A stretch of 64,000 nucleotides of DNA from a virus. The stretch lies in IMG/VR virus record IMGVR_UViG_3300009182_000043, positions 1 to 64,000 of that record; one strand, 5' to 3'. Positions within the stretch are counted from its first letter, which is position 1. Each line of letters begins with the position of its first letter. Under the pieces are notes generated by a model that saw only the letters and a list, made by a program, of their open reading frames with translations, was not told the origin of the DNA and ran no database searches. Shown one piece after another: positions 8,578 to 18,125 of the stretch. The position numbers were made by a program, and so were the translations under genes.

Positions 8578-9564
8578 TTAACTCAACCCTAAAGTTGTGA
8601 CTTCAACTAGTGCTCCGTTAGGGGGTGCAGAACTAAATGTAAGTATTGCCCCGCTTACACTATATGAACTCTTTGGCTGCATAACACCTTGCACTACTGC
8701 AAATGTATAATTTTTGCTAGTAGGTGTAGCTGATAAGGTAAATGCAACAGTAGTACCGTCACCTGTATACTCATCTACTGCGCTATCTAAATGTGAAGTA
8801 TCTGCGGACCAACTTAGATTACCAGCTCCGTCTGTTTTTAATAGATAACCAGCACTACCACCAGTAATATGTAGATTACTAATATTTCCTAAACTTACAT
8901 TAGCACCACTAAATGCTGTGTTACCGGATACGCTTAGATTAACTAATGTACCTGTACTTGTAATATTTGGTTGTGCCGCAGTTGTTACTGTTGCGGCAGT
9001 ACTAGCAGATACACTAGTTAACTGACTACCATTACCAAAATATACGTTAGCACGTACATTACCGTATGAGTTGAATGTTACTATTTCACTTGTAACACTT
9101 ACATTACTACCAAATGCAAACTCAGCATTTGAGTTATCCCAACCCATGAATGCGTCTACTGCTTGGGTAGTATAGTAATGTAAAAGTTGACCACGGTCTT
9201 TGCTATCATTTGAACTTAATGCGGCTGCATTTGCTCCGCCACCTTGTTCAATTATTGGATCTTTTACGTATATATTTGTTACGTTAGTGTATTCAGTTGC
9301 ACCATTAACCGTTATATTACCGGTAATAACTGCATCACCGGTTAATGTTAATAAATTAGTTGCACTGTTGAATGTAAAATTAGCACTTGCACTTAATACA
9401 TTGGCAGTATTAAATTGCACTTGTGTGTTGCTACCGGCAGCCCCAACACTTCCACCACTGGAAATTTGACTATCAACATAGTTTTTTGTAGCCGCATCGG
9501 AAGCAATTGAAGGGTCAGAAATATTCTTCAGTTGCGTTGGGGATGGGAATGATAATGATGCCAT
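8578..9564 (-). CDS. Tail-fibre protein, 328 aa, possibly C-terminally truncated
   Basis: The N-terminus contains ISDPSIASDAATKNYVDSQI, a segment common at the base of phage fibres, followed by GSNTQVQFNTANV. One [DPIIEQGGG...DRGQLLHYY...AFMGWDNSN...FGSNVSVTSE] module sits at about residues 98-183. Then come ITSTGTLVNLSVSG and [GYLLKTDGAGNLSW] units and a terminal [YTGDGTTVAFTLSATPTSKN...APPNGALVEVTTLG] beta module. Its ATG is 1 nt from the stop of the 806-aa gene, indicating coupling. It stops at TAA 8578-8580, but the frame continues with 18 plausible tip residues, so the original C-terminus may have been longer. Function is inferred from modules and neighbours. Confidence 0.8.
   Translation of the reverse strand: MASLSFPSPTQLKNISDPSIASDAATKNYVDSQISSGGSVGAAGSNTQVQFNTANVLSASANFTFNSATNLLTLTGDAVITGNITVNGATEYTNVTNIYVKDPIIEQGGGANAAALSSNDSKDRGQLLHYYTTQAVDAFMGWDNSNAEFAFGSNVSVTSEIVTFNSYGNVRANVYFGNGSQLTSVSASTAATVTTAAQPNITSTGTLVNLSVSGNTAFSGANVSLGNISNLHITGGSAGYLLKTDGAGNLSWSADTSHLDSAVDEYTGDGTTVAFTLSATPTSKNYTFAVVQGVMQPKSSYSVSGAILTFSSAPPNGALVEVTTLGLS
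9135..9210. repeat. Near-identical DNA segment shared with 4516-4591
   Basis: This is the partner copy of the 76-nt segment in the 1272-aa fibre gene. The two differences seen by eye are a G/A in the GTAGT(G/A)TAG stretch and an A/G in CCACG(A/G)TCT. Confidence 0.75.
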
Positions 9565-9565
9565 T

Positions 9566-11986
9566 TTATGATGTAATTATAATAGATGCTACTTGACTAA
9601 AAGTAGTAAATCCCCAGACTTTATAAGCCTGACCAGAAATAGTAACATCACCAGTTGCGTTTGGTGTATCTACAATATCTGACCCCAAGAATATGTGTTT
9701 AAATGTATGTGATGCCGTAGTTGGTGTTGCCATCCAAAGATAATCTGATGATGTAGTATTGGTATTAGCATAAGAAGTACCAATTACAATGTTTGCAGTA
9801 CCATGACTGTCGCTTGTAGTAAATGTTGGTACAGTACTATTAGATGTTATCTTCCAAAACAACGGGTAATATTTAGTTGCCGCAGTTACTGTACCGTTAA
9901 CAGTAGCGGTCATTGACCTACTACCAGCACCATATTGACCAGCACCATAATAATCACTACTTGTGATAGTATAATTCATTGTACTATCTAATGAAGTACT
10001 AGTTCCGCTTGTTTCACCAGAACTTGTTAATGTACCAGAAATACTATTTGCAGTATTAGCATAAGATACGTTACCACTTGCTACTGTTGCACCACTTGTT
10101 GTAGTTGCATTCCAGTTAAATGTCTGATTCAAGCTCCAATATGGAACTGATGAGCTTGGGAAAGTACCACTTAATGCTGTTATATTGAATGGTACAGGTT
10201 GATTGTTTGTTAATGTTGTTCCAGTAGATGTGTAAACACCTCTATTTGTAGTTAAACTTACACTTACTGCATCTGATGTATTAGTCTGCGTTCCTGCGCC
10301 AGTTAAGTATGAACTTGGAATCGTGTATGTTCCGTTAGCTGTGATGTTCAGTGCTAATAGATTTGCTCCAGTTACATTACTGCTACCAATATTAATATAA
10401 TCACTACTTTGTACATTGAAAGTTGCATTTGCTAGACTGAATGTAACGTTAACATTTTGTGTATTAACAGTTCCTGCAATGTAGTTTGCATAAGCATTCT
10501 TACTAGAACCACCGCCATACCAAACGTCTGTTGTACTCAGTGTTACAGGACCTAACTGAGCAATTGTATATGTACCACCTGGGTAAGCTGGATCAGTATA
10601 ACTTACACTTACATCAATTGTAGAACCTGCAACAATATTAGAGATGGTAGATACAATTGCTATTCCACCTGATGATTGTAATGCGGCGCCTGCACTTACC
10701 CAAGTTAGGTTACCAGTACCATCAGTTTGCAATACATAATTTGGTGTTCCACCTGTGATATGTAAATTACTTACATTTCCCAAACTTACATTAGGTCCAG
10801 TGAAGTTAACGTTACCAGAAACAGATAAACTTGTTAATGTTCCAACTGATGTAATGTTAGGTTGATTACTTGCTGTTACTGTACTAGCAGTAGTAGCACT
10901 TGATGCCGCTACGTTTGTTAATAATCCACCATCAGCAACAATTTTATCTACTGTTAATGTTTTAGTTGTTGAATTGAATGTTAAATTTGCACTGCCTGCT
11001 AAATTAGTACCATCATTATATTGAATCTGCGTGTTACTACCGCCAACGTTAGCATTACCAGTACCACTATAACTAGTTACCCAACTTAAATTACCATTAC
11101 CGTCTGTAGATAATACATAACCAGAACTACCACCTGTGATTCGTACATTTGCGGGTGGACCCAAATTAGAAGAACCTAAAACATTTAATCCAGACAATGT
11201 TCCAAGACTTGTAATGTTTGGTTGTGCATTTGTTGTTATTGTACCTGACAAGTAAGTAGCACTTACTAAATTACCACCAGACAATGAGTTTGCACCGCCC
11301 ATTGTAGTGTTAAGTAGTGTACCAACTGATGTTATATTTGGTTGAGATGATGATGTGACTGTACTAGCAGAACCACTTAGATTACCTAAGAAATTATTAG
11401 CACGTACATTACCTAATGTATTAAATGTTACAATCTCACTTGTTACTGATACATTGCTACCAAACGCAAACTCTGCATTTGAATTATCCCAACCCATGAA
11501 TGCGTCAATGGGTGCAGTTGTATAGTAATGTAATAATGTTCCGCGATCCTTTAAATCATTAGTTCCAAGTGCAGTTCCATCAACACCTCCACCTTGTTCA
11601 ATTATTGGATCTTTAATGTTTACTGTAGAAACGTTAGCATACACTAAGCTTCCATTTACAATTAAATTACCAGAAAGTGTAGCATTATTACCGGTTAAAT
11701 CACCGGTGATTGTTAATGATGTTAGTTGCCCAACTGATGTAATATTGGGCTGTGCGTTTGTTGTTAACGTGCCTTGATAGTAATTAGCAATTACTAGATT
11801 GCCTAAACTAGCATTTAATGCAGTTACATTTCCAGTACTGAATACGTTACCCTTAACGCCAATACCACCGGCTACTTTTAATGCGCCGGTAGCATTGCTG
11901 GTAGCGGCATCTTGACCACTGATGTCCAAAACAGTGTCAATTGTAGCGTTACCATATATTCTTGTCCCTGATCGTAAGAGTGCCAT
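9566..11986 (-). CDS. Tail-fibre protein, 806 aa, with a large unique receptor-binding-like C-terminus
   Basis: The N-terminus [MALLRSGTRIYGNATIDTVL] matches that of the 1442-aa fibre [MAKLKDGTRIYGDAQVDQTL], marking a second anchor class. Residues about 120-200 carry the [DPIIEQGGG...DRGTLLHYY...AFMGWDNSN] module, followed by repeat units and two [GNLSWV]-type segments. From about residue 430 on, the sequence leaves the repeat style. It becomes Ser/Thr/Asn-rich with many short beta-like stretches and ends with YYPLFWKITSNSTVPTF, YLWMATPTTASHTFKHIF and a final KVWGFTTFSQVASIIITS. That last domain resembles compact receptor-binding tips of other phage fibres. Its role in host recognition is inferred. 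Confidence 0.8.
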   Translation of the reverse strand: MALLRSGTRIYGNATIDTVLDISGQDAATSNATGALKVAGGIGVKGNVFSTGNVTALNASLGNLVIANYYQGTLTTNAQPNITSVGQLTSLTITGDLTGNNATLSGNLIVNGSLVYANVSTVNIKDPIIEQGGGVDGTALGTNDLKDRGTLLHYYTTAPIDAFMGWDNSNAEFAFGSNVSVTSEIVTFNTLGNVRANNFLGNLSGSASTVTSSSQPNITSVGTLLNTTMGGANSLSGGNLVSATYLSGTITTNAQPNITSLGTLSGLNVLGSSNLGPPANVRITGGSSGYVLSTDGNGNLSWVTSYSGTGNANVGGSNTQIQYNDGTNLAGSANLTFNSTTKTLTVDKIVADGGLLTNVAASSATTASTVTASNQPNITSVGTLTSLSVSGNVNFTGPNVSLGNVSNLHITGGTPNYVLQTDGTGNLTWVSAGAALQSSGGIAIVSTISNIVAGSTIDVSVSYTDPAYPGGTYTIAQLGPVTLSTTDVWYGGGSSKNAYANYIAGTVNTQNVNVTFSLANATFNVQSSDYINIGSSNVTGANLLALNITANGTYTIPSSYLTGAGTQTNTSDAVSVSLTTNRGVYTSTGTTLTNNQPVPFNITALSGTFPSSSVPYWSLNQTFNWNATTTSGATVASGNVSYANTANSISGTLTSSGETSGTSTSLDSTMNYTITSSDYYGAGQYGAGSRSMTATVNGTVTAATKYYPLFWKITSNSTVPTFTTSDSHGTANIVIGTSYANTNTTSSDYLWMATPTTASHTFKHIFLGSDIVDTPNATGDVTISGQAYKVWGFTTFSQVASIIITS

Positions 11987-12012
11987 GCTGTTTTTATACC
12001 TTACTTATATAC

Positions 12013-12246
12013 TTATGTTATTCCAGATACTTCGTCAAAAACTCCGGAAATTTTTAGTACACCCGTATTTAGCTGTTGCATGGCCTTACTATTTTCGGTG
12101 CCTGTGTATTCATCCAACGTATAAGCAAACACCCCATTAGGGGTGATGCTTATATTTGCTTGGCTGATTTCGCTGAACCCTATACTGTTGTTTTTATCAC
12201 AATATAGGTTTCCTGTGTTACCCAATCTTGCCGCAATTGTAGCCAT
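12013..12246 (-). CDS. Small virion-associated protein, 77 aa; LamG-less paralogue of the 315-aa protein
   Basis: This small protein aligns end to end with the two flanks of the 315-aa LamG protein at 16625-17572. TIAARLGNTGNLY matches TIGARLKNDGTLY. The next stretch pairs [IGFSEIS...GVFAYTLDE] with [TGFDEVT...NIFAGELDE]. The C-terminus pairs AMQQLNTGVLKISGVFDE with AMKQFKNGKLLVQNEFDE. What is missing is the roughly 230-residue lectin-like domain. It has a good GGAGA ribosome site and lies between two fibre genes with 10-26 nt gaps, so it is a real gene. Its role is unknown; a minimal scaffold into which an adhesive domain has been inserted in the paralogue is the simplest reading. Confidence 0.75.
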   Translation of the reverse strand: MATIAARLGNTGNLYCDKNNSIGFSEISQANISITPNGVFAYTLDEYTGTENSKAMQQLNTGVLKISGVFDEVSGIT

Positions 12247-12257
12247 AACATCTCCAA

Positions 12258-15200
12258 TTAATTGAAGATGAAGTCTAAACTACCTGATGTTGAGTTGTAT
12301 TGAATATATGCCGCACTTGCTGTGTTACCACTACCAACTGCAAAACCAACTGCCTTACCAGCATAAACATTACCTTCAGCAGAGATACCGCCCTTAGTGT
12401 GAATAGCACTACCAACAGCCGCACTAGTTGCATCAGTTGTACTGTTTGCAGTAATATAGTTGTTAGAAGTAATATTGTTTGCAGTGATATTACCTGATGC
12501 TTCAACAACACCTACTACGTTAGCCCCTGTTCCAGAAACTGTAAGAATTGTAGAACCTGCAATTGTTGTTACAGCATCACCGCCAGAAGTTGCAATGCTT
12601 ACATTACTTGTACCATTAACAATTCTAGTTGTATCGTTAGATACGAAACTTAAATTACCTGCGCCATCTGTCTGAATAATTTGACCAGCAGTACCACCAG
12701 AGATATAAACATTACCAATTGCATTTAAGTTTGATGTTCCACTAACTGCCAATGATGTCAATGTACCAACGCTTGTTACGTTTGGTTGAGATGCTGTTGT
12801 CAATGTACCTGTTAAGTAAGTAGCCTTAACTGTACCTGAATTAGCATAAACATTACCGGCTATTACACTACCAGTAACGTTAGCATTAGTACTTGCATTG
12901 ATTGTAATTACGTTAGCATAATCAGTTGTCAATGTATTTGTACCTGCGTTAAATGCTAAGTTAGCACTATCAGTTAATCGGTCAGTAGAAACTTCAGCAA
13001 ACGTGATGCGTCCACCTGTCAAATCAGTAACAATAACGTTGGCTGCTGTAAGTGTGCTAGTAACGTTTGCAGTACCTGTAACTTTCAATTCGTTACTTGC
13101 AAATGTCAAATTAGCATCATCTTTCAATGACTTATCACTATCAACAAACGGAACACGTGTAGCTGTTAATCTTGTAACAATAACATTGGCTGCGTTTGCA
13201 GTGCCAGAAAGTTCAACATTACCAACAGTTAATTTTCCTGATCCAAATGTGAATGCAGAGTCATCAACTAATTTACCACTTGTACTTGCATATGTAACAC
13301 GACCAGAAGTCAGTGTAGAAACAAATACGTTAGAAGTTTCAACTTTACCAGTAATGTTTGCATTACCATCAACTGTAAAGACATTACCTGTTGGGTTAAA
13401 TGTAAACTTAGCACTTGATGCAAAATTATTATCAGTGTTGAACTGGATATAATTATTTGAGCCAGATGCTTGTTGCAAGTCCCAAGCTTGACCGTTTGCA
13501 TAGAACAAATTATCTGTTAAGATACCATTACCTGCGCCAAAGCCAGAAATATTTCCTGAAACAGACAAGCTTGTCAATGTTCCAACACTTGTTATGTTTG
13601 GTTGTGATGCTGTTGTTAATGTACCTGTTAAATAGTCAGTCTTAACATATCCACCTGTACCAACATTTACACTTAAGTTTCCACCAGTATATAGTAAATT
13701 AGAGCCGTCATTAGCTAAGTCACCGTATGTACTATACGATTTAACTGTACCTGTACCTGTACCAACACCTGAAGCAGTAAATCGTGTACCCACAGTATTA
13801 TTGGCTGCTCCTATTAATGTATAGTCAGTAGTACCAGCTGATACGATTTCGTAAGTTCTGCCTGCCATAATAGCAGTAGCATTTATAGTAGAACCATAAT
13901 GAATTGTTACATTAGTAGCAAATTGAACGGAACCATTTGAACCAGCTACTTTAATGTTACCGGAAATATTACCAGTAACGTTACCTGTTAAGTCACCGAC
14001 GAATGAGCTTCCAGCTCCTAGTGTAACGTTACCGTTACTGAATACAACACCACCAAAGTTAGCATTGTATGCAAAGATATTGCTTAATGTTAAGTCAGCA
14101 AGGTTTGCGGCTACTTGGGCAGCATTTGAACCATAATCAACTACATTATTAACTACTGATACGTTTTGTGCTAAAACGAATGTTGAGTTAGAATTATCCC
14201 AACCCATGAACAAGTCTTTATTCACACCACTAGTACGTGTATGCATGAATAAACCACGATCATAAGCATCATTGCTTGCTAGTGCCGCTCCGTTTGCGCC
14301 GCCACCTAATTCAAATAACGGGTCAGTTAGCTGAGAAACTGTAGTGTTAACGCTTGTTGTTGTACCTGTAACTGTTAAGTTACCAGTAATAACTGTATTA
14401 CCTGCATTCAAGTTACCAGTTACATTTGCATAACCAGTAAGAGTAAGATTACCCGTAGCATTTACATCTACTACGTTAGCAATGTTGGCAAATAGATAAT
14501 TAACACCGCTAATGTTACCACCAGAACCGCCACCAGTAACAATGTTACCGTTAACTGTTAGGTTACCAGAACCGTATGTTAAGTCTGAACTGTCTACTAA
14601 TTTGTGATTTGAATCAGAGAATACAAGGCGTGTATCAGTTAAATTTCGTACAACAGCATTACCTACGTTTGCATTAGCATTTAACTGTAAGCTGTCAGTA
14701 GTTAAAACATTACCTGTTGTGTTGAATGATAGATTTGCACTTGCATCAAAGTTATTATTTGTGTTAAACTGAATTGCTCCGTTACTACCTTGAGCTTGTT
14801 GTAAGTCCCAAGCTGATCCATTAGCATATAACAAATTATCTGTTTTGATATTAGTTGCGGCTACGTTACCTGTAACAGTTAATACGTTACCATCAAATGT
14901 TAGATTTGCGCTATCTTGTAATTTACCAGATAAACCTGCAAGTGTAACACGACCAGATGTTAGATTATTTGAAGTTACATTGGCTGCAACTAGTGCACCA
15001 GTTAAATCAACATTACCAACTTCTAGTTTAGAACCAGCTGTTGTAAATTTGAATGTGCTATCATCAGTTAATGACTTGTCTGTATCAACAAACGGAACAC
15101 GTGTTGATGTCAAGCTTGTAACAATAACTTCGGCTGCATTTGCAGTACCACCCAATGTAGCGTTGAAAACTGACAATGTATTGCTTGTTGAATTGAATGT

Positions 15201-16586
15201 TAAGTTAGCACTGTCAATCAATGCTTTTGTTGCGTTAGCAAAAGGAATGCGTGTATCACCCAAGCTAGTAACAATAACATTGGCTGCATTCGCTGTACCA
15301 GATAATGTAGCATTAGCAACTGTTAATGTACTTGTACCTGTAGTATATTTGAATGTTGATTCACCAACTAATCTACTATCACCATTTAAGAATGGAATTT
15401 GATCCTGAGACAAATCTCTAACAATAGCACTACCAACGTTTGCTGTACCAACGTTACCAGATCCAGTTGCAATCATTGATTTTACGTTTGCAGTACCATC
15501 AGAAAAGATAGCTGCATTTGAATTGACTTTTAATGCGCCAGTACCAACAGTCAAATTACCATTATTATTAAGTGTAACATTACCACCGGAAGTTTCTAAA
15601 ACTACACTAGATGAAGTTAGATTAGCGTATGAAGTTCCACCGTTTAATATAGCAGTAGTGGTAGCTAAAATTGAAAGATTTCCACCTTTAATGTTACCAA
15701 TAGCGGCAGTCATGTTGATGTTGCCTTCAATGTTTGCCGCGCCACCTAATACTAAAGCAGTTGTGCTTACTGTATTGCTTGATTTGTCAAACGTGAAACC
15801 TGCTGTTGCGTTTGTAGTACCACCATCGTTAAATCCTACTTGTGTATTCGCACCAGGAGCACTTGTAGTACCGCTAACAGTTCCGTGAATTGTTCCGCCA
15901 ACCCATAAATCACCAGCAATACCTGTACCACCACCAACAATCAATGCACCTGTTGTTGTGCTTGTACTTGATGCTGTATTAGCCGCATTAATTTGACCTG
16001 TAGCTGTAATTGTACCATTTGTTGTAATAACTACATTACCTGTAGTACTAGCATTACCAATTTGTAAACCAGTTAAATTACCAAGACTTGTTATGTTACC
16101 CTGTGATGCACCAGTAACTATACCTGCATATGCTGAATTGTTTGCATTTGATACTGTACCAGTAACATTAGCACCAGTAATATTTGCTAGTGTGTCACCT
16201 TCACCTATAAAGTGAGATGCTTTTACGTTACCATATGTTGCTACAGTGATGTTACCATCTTTTCCAGCACCTTCGGTAGCAGATGCACCAAATTCAAATT
16301 GCCCATTAGTTGTGTGCCAACCCATGAATGCTTTAGTATCCGCACTACCATTCCAGTAGTGCATTAAAATACCACGTTCTTTTCCATCATCAGTTGTTAG
16401 TGCCGCTCCGTTTGCGCCTGTGCCCAATTCAAAGATTGGATCTTGTAATTGAGTAACTGTACTGTTAACTGACGTTGTAGTACCAGTAACTACTAAGTTA
16501 CCGCTAATTGTAATATTGCCTACGGTTAGTGTTTGGTCGACTTGTGCATCACCATAAATTCTAGTACCGTCTTTTAATTTTGCCAT
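12258..16586 (-). CDS. Very large tail-fibre protein, 1442 aa
   Basis: It has the N-terminal anchor MAKLKDGTRIYGDAQVD and two divergent [DP(I/L)FELGxGANGAAL] modules at about residues 45-127 and 752-825. Between and after them are about eight copies of a 24-residue motif reading roughly RxPFxDxxKSLxDDSxFxF, each behind an ANVIVTxLT-type strand. Around residues 890-950 there is an inserted unit [AIMAGRTYEIVSAGTTDYTLIGA...GTGTGTV], a motif I recognise from other phage structural proteins. The C-terminus (NSTTDATSAAVGSAIHTKGG through SGSLDFIFN) is paralogous to the end of the 175-aa gene. A clear AAAGGA ribosome site precedes the ATG. No catalytic motif is visible. It is most likely a long fibre or fibre-shaft protein. 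Confidence 0.8.
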   Translation of the reverse strand: MAKLKDGTRIYGDAQVDQTLTVGNITISGNLVVTGTTTSVNSTVTQLQDPIFELGTGANGAALTTDDGKERGILMHYWNGSADTKAFMGWHTTNGQFEFGASATEGAGKDGNITVATYGNVKASHFIGEGDTLANITGANVTGTVSNANNSAYAGIVTGASQGNITSLGNLTGLQIGNASTTGNVVITTNGTITATGQINAANTASSTSTTTGALIVGGGTGIAGDLWVGGTIHGTVSGTTSAPGANTQVGFNDGGTTNATAGFTFDKSSNTVSTTALVLGGAANIEGNINMTAAIGNIKGGNLSILATTTAILNGGTSYANLTSSSVVLETSGGNVTLNNNGNLTVGTGALKVNSNAAIFSDGTANVKSMIATGSGNVGTANVGSAIVRDLSQDQIPFLNGDSRLVGESTFKYTTGTSTLTVANATLSGTANAANVIVTSLGDTRIPFANATKALIDSANLTFNSTSNTLSVFNATLGGTANAAEVIVTSLTSTRVPFVDTDKSLTDDSTFKFTTAGSKLEVGNVDLTGALVAANVTSNNLTSGRVTLAGLSGKLQDSANLTFDGNVLTVTGNVAATNIKTDNLLYANGSAWDLQQAQGSNGAIQFNTNNNFDASANLSFNTTGNVLTTDSLQLNANANVGNAVVRNLTDTRLVFSDSNHKLVDSSDLTYGSGNLTVNGNIVTGGGSGGNISGVNYLFANIANVVDVNATGNLTLTGYANVTGNLNAGNTVITGNLTVTGTTTSVNTTVSQLTDPLFELGGGANGAALASNDAYDRGLFMHTRTSGVNKDLFMGWDNSNSTFVLAQNVSVVNNVVDYGSNAAQVAANLADLTLSNIFAYNANFGGVVFSNGNVTLGAGSSFVGDLTGNVTGNISGNIKVAGSNGSVQFATNVTIHYGSTINATAIMAGRTYEIVSAGTTDYTLIGAANNTVGTRFTASGVGTGTGTVKSYSTYGDLANDGSNLLYTGGNLSVNVGTGGYVKTDYLTGTLTTASQPNITSVGTLTSLSVSGNISGFGAGNGILTDNLFYANGQAWDLQQASGSNNYIQFNTDNNFASSAKFTFNPTGNVFTVDGNANITGKVETSNVFVSTLTSGRVTYASTSGKLVDDSAFTFGSGKLTVGNVELSGTANAANVIVTRLTATRVPFVDSDKSLKDDANLTFASNELKVTGTANVTSTLTAANVIVTDLTGGRITFAEVSTDRLTDSANLAFNAGTNTLTTDYANVITINASTNANVTGSVIAGNVYANSGTVKATYLTGTLTTASQPNVTSVGTLTSLAVSGTSNLNAIGNVYISGGTAGQIIQTDGAGNLSFVSNDTTRIVNGTSNVSIATSGGDAVTTIAGSTILTVSGTGANVVGVVEASGNITANNITSNNYITANSTTDATSAAVGSAIHTKGGISAEGNVYAGKAVGFAVGSGNTASAAYIQYNSTSGSLDFIFN

Positions 16587-16624
16587 TTTATTTTTCCTTT
16601 GTTTCTAAAAGTTAGTTTAGTGAT

Positions 16625-17572
16625 TTACACTATACCCGTATGTTCGTCAAACTCATTTTGAACTAGCAACTTACCATTTTTAAATTGTTTCATTGCTCCG
16701 TTGAATGTTGTTGATGATGGTGAACCCGCATCAAATGTTGCACTACCGTTATTTGTAACTGATTGTGTACTATCTGAACTATCAGTTACTAAACTACCTG
16801 AATCTATTACTTTTAATAATAGCTTCGTACTTGATCCAGAAATAGCACTGATGTTTACTCCTGAATTTTGTATTTTTTGTAATGGGTTGATTGGTGTGCT
16901 GAAAGTATTAGTATACACTGCTAGACCTTTTACAATTCTAAATTGTGTAATCTTGCCTACAAAATAACCATCCTTAACACCTGCTGTTGCATTTTGACCA
17001 ACATCGCTTAAATCTATTTCGCCGCCAATTGCTAATGCACGTGATGAAGTTGAATCATATGGTGTGTTATCTACTATTCTTGCTAAACCATTGATATAAA
17101 CTTTAGCTACACCACTGCTTTTAACTAAAGCAATATGTGTCCACGCATTAGCATGAAAAGAATTTGATCCGCTACCAATTGGTGAACCAGAACCTTTCCA
17201 ATAGTATACTTGAGTTCCCATTATTTCAACGTTATCTCCGTCTGGGAAACACCATAGACGTTGATATGCAGATGAGGTAGAATAAAACCATCCTTCGATT
17301 GTAAAATCGCTTGTACCAAACTGAAAATCTCCGGTACCTGCCAATGAAAGATACTGAGTTGTACCATCAAATAAAACAGATCCGCCGGAAGGTTGTCCTG
17401 AAGGCAATGTAATTTCGTCTAATTCACCAGCAAAGATATTTGTCTTTGTAACTTTGTGATTAGAATCAGTAACTTCATCAAATCCGGTACTTAAATCACC
17501 AGGTGTAATACCAGCAGTGTATAGTGTACCATCATTTTTTAATCTTGCTCCAATTGTTGTCGGTGCGCTCAT
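16625..17572 (-). CDS. LamG/concanavalin-A-like lectin-domain fibre protein, 315 aa
   Basis: Residues about 62-235 form a LamG/Con A-like fold: SVLFDGTTQYLSLAGTGDFQ, FTIEGWFYSTS, AWTHIALVKSSGVAKVYING and GKITQFRIVKGLAVYTN are the usual strand motifs. The flanks are not LamG. The first 57 and last 25 residues match the complete 77-aa protein at 12013-12246, so the lectin domain looks inserted into a small pre-existing scaffold. LamG domains on phage virions commonly bind glycans, so a carbohydrate-binding adhesin is a fair inference. It sits between two fibre genes with short gaps and a GGGA ribosome site. Confidence 0.85.
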   Translation of the reverse strand: MSAPTTIGARLKNDGTLYTAGITPGDLSTGFDEVTDSNHKVTKTNIFAGELDEITLPSGQPSGGSVLFDGTTQYLSLAGTGDFQFGTSDFTIEGWFYSTSSAYQRLWCFPDGDNVEIMGTQVYYWKGSGSPIGSGSNSFHANAWTHIALVKSSGVAKVYINGLARIVDNTPYDSTSSRALAIGGEIDLSDVGQNATAGVKDGYFVGKITQFRIVKGLAVYTNTFSTPINPLQKIQNSGVNISAISGSSTKLLLKVIDSGSLVTDSSDSTQSVTNNGSATFDAGSPSSTTFNGAMKQFKNGKLLVQNEFDEHTGIV

Positions 17573-17584
17573 GTTTTTCCCTAA

Positions 17585-18112
17585 TTATTTAAACTGAAAT
17601 TCAAAGCTATCAACTCCTGAGTTGTAACCTAAACTTCCTTTTGGTGTTGTTCCGCCGCCAGTTAAGTTAATGTTACCACCTACAGTTAAATCTTTAGCTA
17701 TCCCTACACCCCCTGAAGTGACTATTGAGCCAGTTATTGTGGACGTAGAGTCTGTAGTACTATTTATCGTAAGTGTATTATTTATCGATATAGCGTTGAA
17801 ATTTGCCCCATCTGCAACAATATTTCCCAAAAAAGTAGCGGTTGTTGCGTTTGCATTTATCAAATACCCATTAATATCAATATTTCCCGAAAGTGAAATA
17901 TTTTGAAATCTATTGGCTGCATTACCAATAGAATAAGTAGCATTTGCGTTTGGAATTAAATTACTAGCAACATAGTCTTTGACTTTAAGAACAGAAATAT
18001 TAGCTAGGTTAGTAACCGTAATACTAGCTACATTAGCGTTGCCTGAGGCTGCGTCTAAGCTTATATTACCAGTTTTAATCCCAGTCTTAACGTTAAAATT
18101 CTTATATGTCAT
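17585..18112 (-). CDS. Short tail-fibre protein, 175 aa
   Basis: It starts MTYKNFNVKTGIKTGNISLD and contains the island's beta-repeat style (ANVASITVTNLANISVL, YSIGNAANRFQNISLSGN). The segment ASNLIPNANATYSIGNAANRF is close to SNLIPITNSTYDLGSDNFKW in the 756-aa fibre. The C-terminus, with NSTTDSTSTITGSIVTSGGV and a final SFEFQFK, parallels the end of the 1442-aa fibre. It is about one eighth the length of that paralogue and may be a reduced fibre or a fibre-foot subunit. No other domain is seen. Confidence 0.7.
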   Translation of the reverse strand: MTYKNFNVKTGIKTGNISLDAASGNANVASITVTNLANISVLKVKDYVASNLIPNANATYSIGNAANRFQNISLSGNIDINGYLINANATTATFLGNIVADGANFNAISINNTLTINSTTDSTSTITGSIVTSGGVGIAKDLTVGGNINLTGGGTTPKGSLGYNSGVDSFEFQFK

Positions 18113-18125
18113 TTTCTTATTCTTA

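Noticed and set aside
14845-15402. A 185-codon plus-strand frame rich in Val/Leu/Thr/Pro
   Set aside because: It is the antisense of the 1442-aa fibre gene. Repetitive codons in fibre genes give long open antisense frames; similar ones appear throughout 1-28500 and none has a ribosome site or family features.
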